Origin: Xylogone sp. PMI_703
Lineage: Eukaryota > Ascomycota > Leotiomycetes
DNA length: 64,000 nt
Direction: 5' to 3'
Assembly: GCA_021399445.1 (NCBI GenBank)
Contig: JAJTUQ010000003.1
Span: 6,014,001 to 6,078,000 of the forward strand
The stretch's first letter is position 1. Each line of letters begins with the position of its first letter. A program made the translations under genes and the position numbers. The notes under the pieces were generated by a model. The model did not search any database, was not told the origin of the DNA, and saw only the letters and a list, made by a program, of their open reading frames with translations. Positions 36,220 to 46,688 of this stretch are shown piece by piece.

Positions 36220-37877
36220 ATGTCGATCTATTGGACCTATCCCGATGGCGATGAGCCCTTTGCTAAACACAAGCTCTCCCAACTGATCAAGTTCATCGTT
36301 GACGCAGAGGACCCAATACCAGGTATCAGAGAGACCATCGAGCTGGTCAGACTTCTCATTTTGTCCAACCACTTAGACAAGGCTAATGAGATCCTCTGTG
36401 CGATATACAACATCACGGATAATGCTACCAACCCCAGTCTTCAACCTGGATTAGAACTAGAAGTGTTCTGGCACACGAATAAGGGTTTTAGACGACCAGA
36501 GAAACTCCCGGCCTGTCCCGGTGATTTTGGTGATCGCCTCAAGTCTGCGAGATGGGGAAAGTATCGCGAGTGCACTCGCACAGGCTAGATGCTGGAGCAT
36601 TGGGGTCTCCCTGAGCCTCAAGACTCGAATATATGGCGCGAAACGGACAATCCAGCCCTGCTCGCGATGTGTGCGCGGTTAATAGCCAAAACCGTGGTAC
36701 CCGGAACTTACCCTTCTCCAGAGAGGATGCAAGAGGCGTTGGCAGTAGCAAAGAAGCTTTACGCTTTACCAGAAGTTCCCATTGCTGAGTGGATAGCTCA
36801 AATCACCTCGCCTTCTGCTAAGCGATATACTGCGTACGATCCAGCTAGGCCTGTAAGACAATCTACTTTGCTGTACAGACGGTTAGCAATTGAACTTGCA
36901 CTGCGTTTAGGAGAATTTCGGACTGCAGCAGCCCTCCTTAGCCAGGGGTTGAAGGTAGATGGCTTCAGTCTCGATGGATCCTTATATCATTATCTCCTGT
37001 TGCCTGGAATATATGATGCTTTACCGTTATTAGCGGAGGGTGAGAAACAGAGTAACCCATTCTTCATACCTAAGGATGATGCTAGGGTGATAGTGGGCAA
37101 AATTATAGAGGCATTAGAAGTACGGGCAACAAAAGGGAGACAATGGGAACTAGCGGCAGACAAGGTTGGATGGAAAGAACTGCTAGACAGGCTTGTTGTA
37201 GCGGCTTGGAATGTGTACCGCAGAGAATACAGAAGTATGGGAGTCGTGCGTGCCGATGACATCTTGTATGATCCTGCAACTGAAGAGGAGATCCAGCGTG
37301 CAGAGGAGCAAGTTGGTCCGCTGCCGGCGGATTTTAAGGAGATGGTTAGAATTGCAAATGGGTAAGTCTTGATTTCTTTTCTACTGCGGTGGATACAACA
37401 AGAAAGCAGCATTCTGATTTCCGATACAGGTTCAGGGGAGGGTATCACTTTTTCGGTGGTGGTATAGCTGGTATCCAGTCCATCAGCAGATGTGAGGATG
37501 GCGACGATCTGGAGCATAATATGGATGAATTCGAAGCACAGGGGATGAGACAGGATGAGATCACTGGCGATATGGTCGAACTCCAGGCAGGTTCTGAATG
37601 CGATGGTTTTCGCCATTTCATCATTCCGCCAGAAATGTGGAAGGCAAATGTTGTGGGCCGTGAAGTCGAAGAAGGTGAATACCAGTACTGGCACGTGGCA
37701 TCATGGCGAGGTGGTATAGACAGGTGGAATAGTATCCGGGACTACGTTGCTAGTTGCGTTGAAGAAGTAGAGGATATGGTTGAAAGAGGCAAGGTGGGAG
37801 ATTTCGATGGTGAGTCTGTTGATTCAACCGAAGACGGCGATTCAGGTGCCACGTCTGAGAATATTGGCTCTGGATAG
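36220..37877 (+). pseudogene. SMI1/KNR4-domain protein gene with an in-frame TAG stop
   Basis: Two exons (36220-37361, 37430-37877; GTAAGT donor, TACAG acceptor) make a 529-codon frame, but codon 123 is TAG (36586-36588). Coding character is unbroken on both sides: GDRLKSARWGKYRECTRTG before the stop, MLEHWGLPEPQDSNIW directly after it. The C-terminal half carries the SMI1/KNR4 domain: ATEEEIQRAEEQVGPLPADF, then MVRIANG joined by splicing to FRGGYHFFGGG. Yeast Knr4/Smi1 links wall synthesis and signalling; filamentous relatives are poorly known. The only phase-correct intron I found that removes the TAG (donor GTGATT near 36523, acceptor CAAG near 36622, 102 nt) would delete well-formed coding text. 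A CAG-to-TAG mutation or sequencing error is the simplest reading; a downstream ATG right after the stop could start a 406-aa product holding the whole SMI1 domain. Confidence 0.8.
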
Positions 37878-38119
37878 ATGTAAAGGCATAGAATAGCTAA
37901 AACCGTTATATTAATTCTTACTGAACTCTTCAAATAGGGAGAAACCTATGATTTTAATTGTACAACCTAGGTAACTAGCGGTATCACCACTTTACCTGAT
38001 GGTCAGATCATCTGCCACCTACAGCTGAATATACCATTTTATATCTCCTTTGCTCTCGCACCTAATATATCAAGTGTATTCTCGGAGCAGCAATACCAGA
38101 TGTTGTGAGTTCTCGTGCA

Positions 38120-39259
38120 CTACCTCGTCTGTCGAGTGATGTCCAAGGTCAAAGAAATCTCCGGGAGCCATGAGTCATCAAGTAGGTTTTCCACCATTGA
38201 TATCAAACAACGGCCATAGCCCTTTAACCACCATACCCTGTTTAACCAATCCAGAATAACACCATAATGTGCCAGAATAACGAGAGAAAGTTGATTTCCT
38301 TGTAATAGCAAGTTCATAAACTGCGTGCCTGCAAGTACGGGCCACGCGAGAATCGTGCTTCTGTCAGATGTGCCAGTGTAGACGTCATGAATATCGATTA
38401 AGTATTTTATGGCAGCTGACTGAATAGATAAAATGTTGTCGTTATCACCCTCCGGAGGAGTTTCGTAACAGAGACGAAGGAGTGTCTCCAGTTGAAAACG
38501 GATTGCTGACGGCAGATTGATAGGACGACAACGGTCCCTGGAGAGAGGTTTTCGTAGTAGAAGAGCAAGCTCCCCTTTATTGAGCCAACCTCGTGCTTGT
38601 GCTACAACGGCAGCGACACCCTGGATGAGCTTAAACATACTGACCGCCTCAGATATAGATATGTTCTTCTCAGCGATACCTAATGATCTGGTAGCAAAAG
38701 CCAGAAGAGCCATGAGGGAGGAGAGAGCAAACACGGCATTGCAGTTCTCTTCAGTTATATCGTCTAAAAGCGGAGTAAACTTCGACAAAGCCAGGAGTTT
38801 GTATCTTATAGCAGTGTCCGCATACAGCTGCCTCTTGCTTATTGGGCAGGATTGCATGCTATGGAAAGCAGAGACTGCCAATAACCCATTCATGAGGTAA
38901 GGATGGGAGAGAGCCATGTGAGAGATGGTAGTCTTTATTTGATCGTCAACTTCCTTTCTATGTTCTAGAGCGAGGCAAAAGGATGCATGCCAGTGGTGCA
39001 TGAGTTCAAGCTCCAGAAGTGGTAGTGCATCCGCCGGACTTGGCTGAGACTTGCTGCGATCGGAGAATATAATACTGGTATCAATGGATCTAGGGTGGTA
39101 TAAACTGGAGGCGCTCCTAACCTGCGTCCAGAAGGAGCATGTTTTACGTCGCTTTCGACAGAACCCGCATTCTGGCTGCTCCTCATCACACTTAATCCGG
39201 CGCTGCTTACATTGCAAGCATCCGTGGTGGGATTTTTTGTGCGGACGGCGAGTGGACAT
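38120..39259 (-). CDS. Zn2Cys6 transcription factor (sterol-uptake-control/UPC2-like group)
   Basis: Single exon, 379 aa from the ATG at 39259; the frame also contains an upstream ATG at 39295 adding 12 residues. The zinc cluster sits at the very N-terminus: KSHHGCLQCKQRRIKCDEEQ followed by PECGFCRKRRKTC, with six Cys at the usual spacing. The leading HKKSHHGCLQCK form is typical of the fungal group related to sterol uptake control proteins. The regulatory part includes LELMHHWHASFC and HPYLMNGLLAVSAFH, both standard for that group. It is nuclear, DNA-binding by inference. It is divergent from the RTA1 exporter gene with 353 bp between starts, so shared or cross regulation is plausible. Confidence 0.93.
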   Translation of the reverse strand: MSTRRPHKKSHHGCLQCKQRRIKCDEEQPECGFCRKRRKTCSFWTQVRSASSLYHPRSIDTSIIFSDRSKSQPSPADALPLLELELMHHWHASFCLALEHRKEVDDQIKTTISHMALSHPYLMNGLLAVSAFHSMQSCPISKRQLYADTAIRYKLLALSKFTPLLDDITEENCNAVFALSSLMALLAFATRSLGIAEKNISISEAVSMFKLIQGVAAVVAQARGWLNKGELALLLRKPLSRDRCRPINLPSAIRFQLETLLRLCYETPPEGDNDNILSIQSAAIKYLIDIHDVYTGTSDRSTILAWPVLAGTQFMNLLLQGNQLSLVILAHYGVILDWLNRVWWLKGYGRCLISMVENLLDDSWLPEISLTLDITRQTR

Positions 39260-39612
39260 TGTTTGTTGAAGGGCAAAGTAGATTACATTTCTCAAGTTTG
39301 TAGTTTAAGGAGTCGGACGAACACTTTGGAGGCCATGCCGTTGAAGGGGGCTGTGAGGCGCATTAATGCGTAAACGTTTCCAAAAGCGGTATAGTATACG
39401 CTCCAGAGTGTACAAGCAGTACGAGATATCACTTATCCGCCAACTACGAAAAACTATCCCTGTCCTAAACATACGGGATATAACTACAGTTCTGCAATGA
39501 ATACTTAAAGAGAGGCCAAGAAGTTGAAATTTTTAGGATTGTACCCATTGCTTCTTTCTTCTTTTGATTCCAAGTACTAACCTCGGTTTCGGTTTGTATA
39601 AACACGCTTGCC
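39260..39612. promoter_or_regulatory. Divergent promoter region of Zn2Cys6 factor and RTA1 exporter
   Basis: 353 bp separate the two start codons, so both promoters must lie here. No specific operator was identified. Confidence 0.6.
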
Positions 39613-40613
39613 ATGGCAGACCAATCACATCCGAGTGATTTCAAGTTATTCTACTACAGCCCTTCACTGGGAGCTGCAATAATCTTTGTTATTTTATTCT
39701 TTGGAACAACTTTATTACACACTTATCAACTTCTGCGAACAAAAACCCTTTTCTTCATACCCTTTCTGATCGGAGGATACTGTGGGTTACAACCGTATTA
39801 TCTTTGCATTGGCCAAGCTAACAACAAGAAAGTTGAATCAGTAGGTTATATATTCAGGGCAATTACATGCAACCAAACCCCTAATTGGGAAATTGGCACG
39901 TATATTGCTCAGTTTCTGCTGCCGCTTATTGCGCCGGCACTTTTCGCTGCGAGTATATATATGGAGCTGGGCAAGATTATCGTTATTCTCCACGGTGAAA
40001 AATACGCAATTATCAGAGTGAAGTGGTTGACAAAAGTATTTGTTACTGGAGATATAATATCATTTCTGGTCCAGGCAGCAGGCGAGTCTCTTTTTTCAAA
40101 TAGCTGACTTATAACAATCCTATGTAGCTTCATGCTGACCTGAAATTTCAAACAGGTGGAGGAATTATGGGGAACAAAACAACAAGTGGATATACAACGG
40201 GTTCTCACGTCGTTGTGACCGGGCTTGCAATTCAGCTCATCTTTTTTGGATTCTTCGTAATCAGCTCTGCGGTCTTCCACTCCCGAATCTTGCGCACGCC
40301 CACCCCTCGATCCCTCGATAAGGGCATACAATGGCAGACACATATATACGCACTGTATATGGCTAGTACCTTGATCCTCATCCGATCAGTTTATCGGCTT
40401 ATTGAATTTACACAGTCAAACGGTAGCTATCTGGTTTCACACGAGGTCTATTATTATATCTTTGACGCACTATTGATGTTTACAACCATGATATTATTCC
40501 ATGTGGTTCATCCTAGTGAGCTCAATGCTCTGCTCAACTCTGGAGGAATCATCAGCAAGGGTATTAAGTTCCGAGAACTTCACGGTAACTCGGACTCCAC
40601 GACGTTGAATTGA
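39613..40613 (+). CDS. RTA1-like lipid-translocating/resistance membrane protein
   Basis: Two exons (39613-40081, 40156-40613) give 308 aa. The intron uses a GC-AG boundary: GCGAGT donor after codon GCA and CAG acceptor; with it the family text FLVQAAGGGIMGN is restored exactly. Seven hydrophobic helices are visible. RTA1 motifs include YSPSLGAAIIFVILFFG, the loop QLLRTKTLFFIPFLIGG, APALFAASIYMELGKII, VFVTGDIISF and ESVYRLIEF-like RSVYRLIEF, with YYIFDALLMF near the end. The family includes yeast Rta1 and Rsb1, linked to sphingoid-base export and 7-aminocholesterol resistance, located in the plasma membrane. It is probably a stress or toxic-lipid resistance protein. The neighbouring UPC2-like regulator suggests lipid-related control. 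Confidence 0.93.
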
Positions 40614-41808
40614 CAAACGAAAAAGAGGCTGTATTCTGTCGACAACGAAGTGACTCAGAAACGATACATCACGATTGTGTGTCCTCAGTTAAGAGTATTG
40701 GTTTACTGTCAATGGGTGTCATATCTAGAATAGGCATATAAGGAGTGATTTGTTATTCAAATTGCTGGATTAAGTTTTATGAATAACTTTTGAATCCTTC
40801 ATTTCTTGTCTTTCTAAAATTATTAGGAGGTGTATAGTAATATTGTCATTGATTAAGTTCAAGTAAATTAGAGTTATTTGCTTCGAACGATTGACTCTTG
40901 TAAACGGTAGGGGACGCGGTTCAATGAAGCATGAGACGATATACACAAAGTAATATAAGTAACATTACCAGAATTGTGCAGCTCAGAAGCAAATCATATC
41001 AGTGTCGTGATTATTCTAGAAGTAGGCATCTTTTCCGACCGCTGGTAGTAGTAATTTTTCCCGGAGCAGGAGCCAATTAGAGGTCACCATTCTGGGGGAA
41101 GAAGACATCCACATTTCCACGTATGATAAATGAGGCTTTCAAGCCCCAGCCGCTCTGCCTGACGGTCTAAGCTGGAATATATTTGAGATAAATTTTATGG
41201 GTGATCCGGTCTGTTCGTTCACTCGTCTAATCAAAGTAATGTAAAAGAGTGAGGCCCACAAGGAGAAAGTTTTGTTGAGATATAGAAGCCGAGGACGTGG
41301 ATCTCAGGGCTTGGATGATCGGTGGCACGTTAGCTGCAATATCTACAACGTGAAAAGGAGACTAAATAGTCTGTTTTATTCTGATGTAGCTTTCCTTATT
41401 GATGGCTAGTATTTGAGCTGGAACTTGATTGGAAGGGTAACCAGGTGCCCCTCAAGCTTAGCACTCGTTTTATTTGTAAATTCATCTTCCGATGCTTTTC
41501 ACAAACTTGAATTAGTCTACTAATATTTTGAACTTACGCTTTGAAGGATCTCCATATTTTATAATCCATATTATACATTGTTGGTGGTTGATTCTAACAA
41601 CCCCTCCACTTCTTTTGAAGTTTTTGCTTCCCCACATGTGTGATGTCTTGTCCCCCGCCTCGCTGGTACTAATGGCCATTCAAAACTGATTTAGCCTTCG
41701 GCCAGATAATCGGTCAAGTCTTGCATCTATCCGAGCTATCTTCAATAAAGTTCCCGCAGACGATTTCGTGCCTGGCAGTATTCCTTAAGTACCTCAGCCT
41801 AGTTGAAC
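40614..41808. other. Intergenic region
   Basis: 1.2 kb between two plus-strand genes. No coding sequence supported; the last 150 bp before the SDR start are the likely promoter. Confidence 0.55.
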
Positions 41809-42777
41809 ATGTCCGACAATCGATTCCGTCGCCCCTATGAGGGTAAATTTGGAATAATTACAGGAGGCTCACGAGGTTGGTACTTCATACTCACCAGCAA
41901 TGAATGACTTACCTAAGATTTCAAAGGTATCGGCGCCGCAGTAGCTAGACGGTTGGCCCCTAAGGGCTGTAATCTTCTGCTAGTCTACACGTCGGACTCT
42001 TCCAAAGCAGTAACGCAAGACCTCTGTCACGAGCTATCGTCAAACCATAATGTGAAAGTATCGCTGGTTCAGGCGGATCTGGCGCAGCCTAGCCTTACAG
42101 TACCTAAAATCATAGAAGCAGCTAAGGAATTCGTCAAATCCTACCGCAGTGATGCTTTTCAAATTGATATCTTGATCAACAACGCCGGTACTGCCTCGAA
42201 CCAGCTCCTTAATGATCCCGATCTTGGTGCCATAGACGAGACCGAGTTCAGTCGAGTTTACGCGGTTAATGTATTAGGACCCCTCTTATTAATGCAAGCT
42301 GCTGCACCTTACCTTCCTCATGATCGATCTGGCAGAGTTGTGAATGTCTCCAGTGTATCCTCCTCAATTGGGTATCAAGGCCAATCAGTCTATGCCGGTA
42401 CGAAAGCCGCAATCGAAGCAATGACACGCTGCTGGAGCCGAGAACTATACTCTCGAGCTACTATTAATGCAGTGAATCCAGGGCCAATATGGGGTGACAT
42501 GTATGCTGATGTCGGACCCAAGTTTTGGAAGATTAATCAGCCGTATGTTGATGCAGCTCCGCTTGCTGCGTATAACGGCGAGAGCGAAGTTGAAGCCAAG
42601 GCTGGTGCCAGAGCAGAAGAGTTTGATCAGATAGTACGAGAGCAAATGGGAGGAAGGAGACCAGGTTTTACGGATGAGGTTGCAGGAACGATTGATATGT
42701 TATGTTCTGAAGAAAGTGGGTGGACTACTGGTAGTGTCATTTCCGCAAATGGAGGAATGAAAATGTCTATTGCTTAG
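41809..42777 (+). CDS. Short-chain dehydrogenase/reductase (classical)
   Basis: Two exons (41809-41875, 41927-42777) give 305 aa. The 51-nt intron has a GTTGGT donor and an unusual AAG acceptor; splicing joins IITGGSR to GIGAAVARRLA to form the intact cofactor motif TGGSRGIG. Downstream are ILINNAGTASNQ (NNAG), VVNVSSVSSS with the catalytic Ser, SVYAGTKAAIEAM with Tyr-x-x-x-Lys, and TINAVNPGP with WTTGSVISANGG near the end. All active-site residues are present, so it is likely active as an NAD(P)-dependent oxidoreductase. It resembles the SDR at 27126 in its C-terminal motif. Located just before the presumed metabolic cluster, but separated by a broken F-box gene, so membership is uncertain. 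Confidence 0.93.
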
Positions 42778-43112
42778 AGACTCGGCGAAGAAATAGAGTT
42801 TAAAGTATCTAAAGCTTCCATAGAGGCTATCCTACTTATTATTTTAGATTCATTCTCTGCGTATGCAAAGAGCAAATCACAACAATTCCAATCTGCAAAC
42901 AAGAAATTTAGCTGCTAACTGATATCTAATTTCCACCAGGTATATAGATATTTAATTATAACTTCAACCCCTCAACCTGAAGAACTGAATCGACTAAGCT
43001 ACATCTTCTCTATGAGTATCAGCCTGCTGCAAGATCTTATTCCTAGTCCATCCAGTACACTATATAGCTCATCAACGCGTTTATTTGTGACCCTGCTACA
43101 AGCTGCGAATAG
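42778..43112. other. Intergenic region between convergent genes
   Basis: 3' flanks of the SDR and the F-box-like locus. AT-rich; nothing else seen. Confidence 0.5.
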
Positions 43113-44182
43113 TTACCAAAAGGTAGGGATGCTCATATGCCCCCACCTTGGCTTATTTACTTCAGTTAGTGTGTTAATCAAGTCATCAAGCCGCATACTC
43201 TCATCACGATGGCCTTCAAAGCGATCTCGAATAGACCCCAATGTGAAATTCACAATATCCTTTGTTCGAACATAGTACATTTTTCCTTTAACTTCTGGTG
43301 TATGACCCCGCCAAGTTGGGTCAGTGGGAACTGGGTCTTCACCAAAGTCTTTCCACACCGTCAGAATTACAGTTCTAAAATTACTGTATAGACTCTATAT
43401 GAAAATTTGATTTCCTGGCATCGGTTGCATCTTCCCATCATAGATTTTGTAACCGGCCTTTTAAGATCTTCTGGTATTTCATAACGGCCTTTTGCCACAA
43501 TATATGCTTCAAACTTCCAATGTCTTAAAATACTACTCCGAAATGTAGTACCATGGCATCCAATGTGGGCGCAGATACGCCCGGAAATGGACCCTCCCTT
43601 GAATGGGCTTTTGTTTGGAATTGCCCAGGTTATCCGATTGCGAAAAAGCATTCTCCCTTCCACTATTCGAGCCTCTGCTCGCTCTAAGTTCTTGCTACCA
43701 TTCGTTCTGTTCGGGCCACGCCCATAGGAAAGGGAGTGTAGAAGGTTGTTGTAGTGTCTTTCTTGCCGGTAACGCTTCATTGCCATGGCGAACAAGGCGC
43801 TTTTGAAAGGATCAATGTACGCTGTCTCAATTCGTTTGTTACGAGCAATGCATGGATCCGTGTAGCCCCTATTGTTTCTCTCAGCCGGCCTAATATCATG
43901 GAGTTTTTTGCAGTAACAACAAGCAATATAATCCTTAGTATCATTTGCTATTAGGACGAGGAACTGTGACAAAGAAGAGCCATTATTTGGCCATTTTAGT
44001 TGCTGAAGATATCGAGTTCCTAGCGTGGAGTAAATTGAGCGACAGCAGAGAGAGAAACTTGCTGCTGAAGCTGGCTGTAGAAGTTTGGCGACATCTCTTA
44101 CAAGTTCTTTTGGGACATTGTTGAAGCTGGATCCGTTCAAGGCACCCAGACTTGGCAGTAGCATGTGAGGTGGTTTGTTCAT
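43113..44182 (-). pseudogene. F-box-like protein gene broken by a frameshift
   Basis: Starting at 44182 the minus strand encodes 271 aa with an N-terminal F-box-like segment (NVPKELVRDVAKLLQPASAA, FSLCCRSIYSTLG), a CCYCKKLHD pair, and near the end MMGRCNRCQEIKFSYR. It stops at 43369-43367. In another frame the sequence continues as FRTVILTVWKDFGEDP, TDPTWRGH and VNFTLGSIRDRFEG to a stop at 43115-43113. In related fungal F-box-like proteins the CxxC element is followed by such a W-K-D-x-G segment, so the two parts belong to one gene of about 350 aa. The shift must lie between 43367 and about 43393, where both frames overlap. No fitting intron was found. A one-base indel is the simplest explanation. 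F-box proteins select substrates for SCF ubiquitin ligases. Confidence 0.72.
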
Positions 44183-45304
44183 TGGGAGGCTGTTGGACTT
44201 ATGTTGTCATGGCCCAAAAGAAGTGAGGTTTCAATATTTTAATGGGCAGGTATCTCAGAATAAAAGGCGACTCCAGTTGAGCTGGCTGCTTATACCCCCT
44301 CTATATTTGCTATGACAAGATAATACTCATAAATATGGGAATCTTTGATGATGCGCCAATATAATAGTATGTCAATATTGCGTAATGTGTATATGTATTT
44401 AGAATGCCCATATTGATGGGTTATCTTAGCCAATACTGCAGATCTATCAAGGTATTTCCTATATTTATCCACGCGATCAACAAAGTACAACCATATTTAA
44501 ATCAGTTTGTTCAAGTAGATGATAATATTCAATGCCATTGGATAATCTCAGTGAGAAAAGCATTCTACTCCGATAAAATATCTACTCTCGTTGATGATGA
44601 CAAGACTGAGAATAATAAATTCATAAGGTGGGCAGGATTTTTAGTGAGGTAAAGTGGTCCTACAAAAGCTGGAGACATATACGGTTTCTTGCTTTGACAA
44701 CCATGGAAGCTGTTAGTCGGAACCGAGTTAAATGCTGATGGGTTTTATTACTGTAATTGGTTCATGAAGGCCACAAGGTCACCCACATAGAGCAAACTCC
44801 ATACGTAATATGAGTATTCAATATGCCTTCAAGTAAATATCTTCCGTCTACTAGATCGATACTCATGAGCAAATGGACTGGCGTCAGTATTTAGCTCTTG
44901 TTGATATATGATGGTAACGGGTCAGCTAACCTGGGTGAGTGTACAGTCCATTCCCTTGGTCTGGGTATGTTCAAACAGCTTCTGGTTCGAAAGATTGAAG
45001 GTGCCACGCCAAGGCACTACCCAAGAAAACAAGCCACAGCTTGAAACCCTTCCAGCGACCTCTTAATACGAGCCCGAAATTTCGTAGCCATGATTGGCTC
45101 ACTCGTATTCGCGCTCTCGACTCATAAGCTTCAGTTGGGGAAATAAGGAGTCGGTACAATACTGACTCCGAAATCTCTATATTCGTTTCCTAATATTTTA
45201 GATACATTTAACCATAGGGCGTAACAGCTATAGAAATTTGTTAAAGATACTGAAGTAGTAATTATCTTTTAGATTCTGCAAATCTTTCACCACCTAATGC
45301 AATA
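44183..45304. other. Intergenic region
   Basis: 1.1 kb, AT-rich, between divergently arranged F-box-like locus and alpha/beta hydrolase. Short open frames only. Promoter of the hydrolase expected at the right end. Confidence 0.55.
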
Positions 45305-46120
45305 ATGCCGTCTATATCAACAAGATTCGGAGAGCTGGCATATAACATGCAGGGCAACGGCCTGCCAATCATTATGCTTCATGCAAATCTCCATGACAGT
45401 AGTGACTACTCCATTATCGCAGCTCGTCTTCTGGATGGCGGATACCAGACAATTACCCTTGACTGGCCACTGCATGGTAATTCTCTTTCAATAGCACCCG
45501 AGCTCTCAAGAAGCCAGGCAATCAAAGCAACTTCCTTTGCTGATGCTTTGGAGGATTTCACATTGGCTCTCAATTTGAATCAGCCAGCACTATTTATTGG
45601 AAATTCTGTCGGAGGCTTCGCTGCGGCGAGACTTGCAATCACACATCCGGAACGAGTGCTGGGGTTAATCCTTGTCAATACTGGCGGTTTTGTCTCTTGG
45701 AACCCAGTTTCGCGCCTTTTTTGTCACATTCTCAGCATTCCTACTGTCATTCGTTTCGCTTTCCCTTATTTTGTTCGTAAATATATGAGCCCTCAAACGA
45801 AAGAGGATGAAAGAATCACCAATCTGGTTTCCACGAGAGCAAAGACTGCAGAAGGTTCTCAGGTGGCCGCGTTACTTTGGAAAAGTTTTCTTGGCCCTGG
45901 GCATGATCTGAGGTCTAAGGCAAAGGATATTACGGCACCAACGTTGCTCGTTTGGGGTGCGAGAGATCCTATATCTCCCGTCCAGGCTGGCAAGGCCGTT
46001 CAGCAGTGCATCCCCGGCTCAAGACTAGAAATTATTGACGCGGGACATGTAGTATTTTCTTCAAAACCGGAAGAGTTTCTGGCCCTAGTGGAGGATTTTG
46101 TCAAGTCAACCAAGAGCTAG
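45305..46120 (+). CDS. Alpha/beta hydrolase fold enzyme
   Basis: Single exon, 271 aa. The full catalytic set of a serine alpha/beta hydrolase is visible: Ser101 in LFIGNSVGGFAAARL (G-x-S-x-G), Asp221 in LLVWGARDPISP, and His248 in IIDAGHVVFSSKPEEF. The oxyanion-hole segment is MLHANLHDSSDY. Cap-domain residues from about 128 to 190 contain several aromatic residues, suggesting a hydrophobic substrate. No signal peptide, so cytosolic. Likely an esterase, lactonase or C-C hydrolase; the exact reaction cannot be read. It is the first gene of the group running to 58.5 kb and lies 568 bp upstream of the P450 on the same strand. Confidence 0.93.
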   Translation: MPSISTRFGELAYNMQGNGLPIIMLHANLHDSSDYSIIAARLLDGGYQTITLDWPLHGNSLSIAPELSRSQAIKATSFADALEDFTLALNLNQPALFIGNSVGGFAAARLAITHPERVLGLILVNTGGFVSWNPVSRLFCHILSIPTVIRFAFPYFVRKYMSPQTKEDERITNLVSTRAKTAEGSQVAALLWKSFLGPGHDLRSKAKDITAPTLLVWGARDPISPVQAGKAVQQCIPGSRLEIIDAGHVVFSSKPEEFLALVEDFVKSTKS

Positions 46121-46688
46121 TTAACGAGCAATTTTGCAACCATAGGTGGCGGGCAACCATCGAGTATTATATAGCCATTGTCATTTGCTAAAGTAATTTC
46201 ATCAATATAATTTACATTTCTACTAGCCTGATAGAGAGGGTTAAGCACCACTAGAGCGAGGAGGTTTCTCGGATCGTAGCTGTGAGATAGATTTCTATAT
46301 ATGATGATAGTACCAAATGTACAATATAAAATAGTTAGTTTAACCAATATTCGAATAACTGTCAAATGATTATAGACTATATCAATATTTTTGTACATTG
46401 ATATTTGTTCGGTTCTAGTCATTTTCGTAGTATTGTCGGGATCGGAACAAGCTTCTTATCTCCCCGACGTCTCCGCATCCACGGAAGATATGAAATCCGG
46501 CAAGAGAGGGGCTGTAACTTAGGTACCGGGTTTTACGAAGCAATTAACGTAAGAATCTGAGTATGAGTGAAACTGTTCAGATTCTCATAATTGCAAAACA
46601 CCTAGTGACTGTAGGGCGTGGATTTGTTACTTTGTTCTTTACTATAAGAATGAGGCGGACCACGCAGTGCCCGGTTTAGTTCCACAGG
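46121..46688. other. Intergenic region upstream of the P450
   Basis: Contains the P450 promoter. A short minus-strand open frame (46117-46422) is AT-driven and without features. No operator recognised. Confidence 0.5.

Noticed and set aside
46117..46422. 101-codon minus-strand open frame between hydrolase and P450
   Set aside because: AT-driven composition, no motifs, and overlap with the hydrolase stop and P450 promoter.
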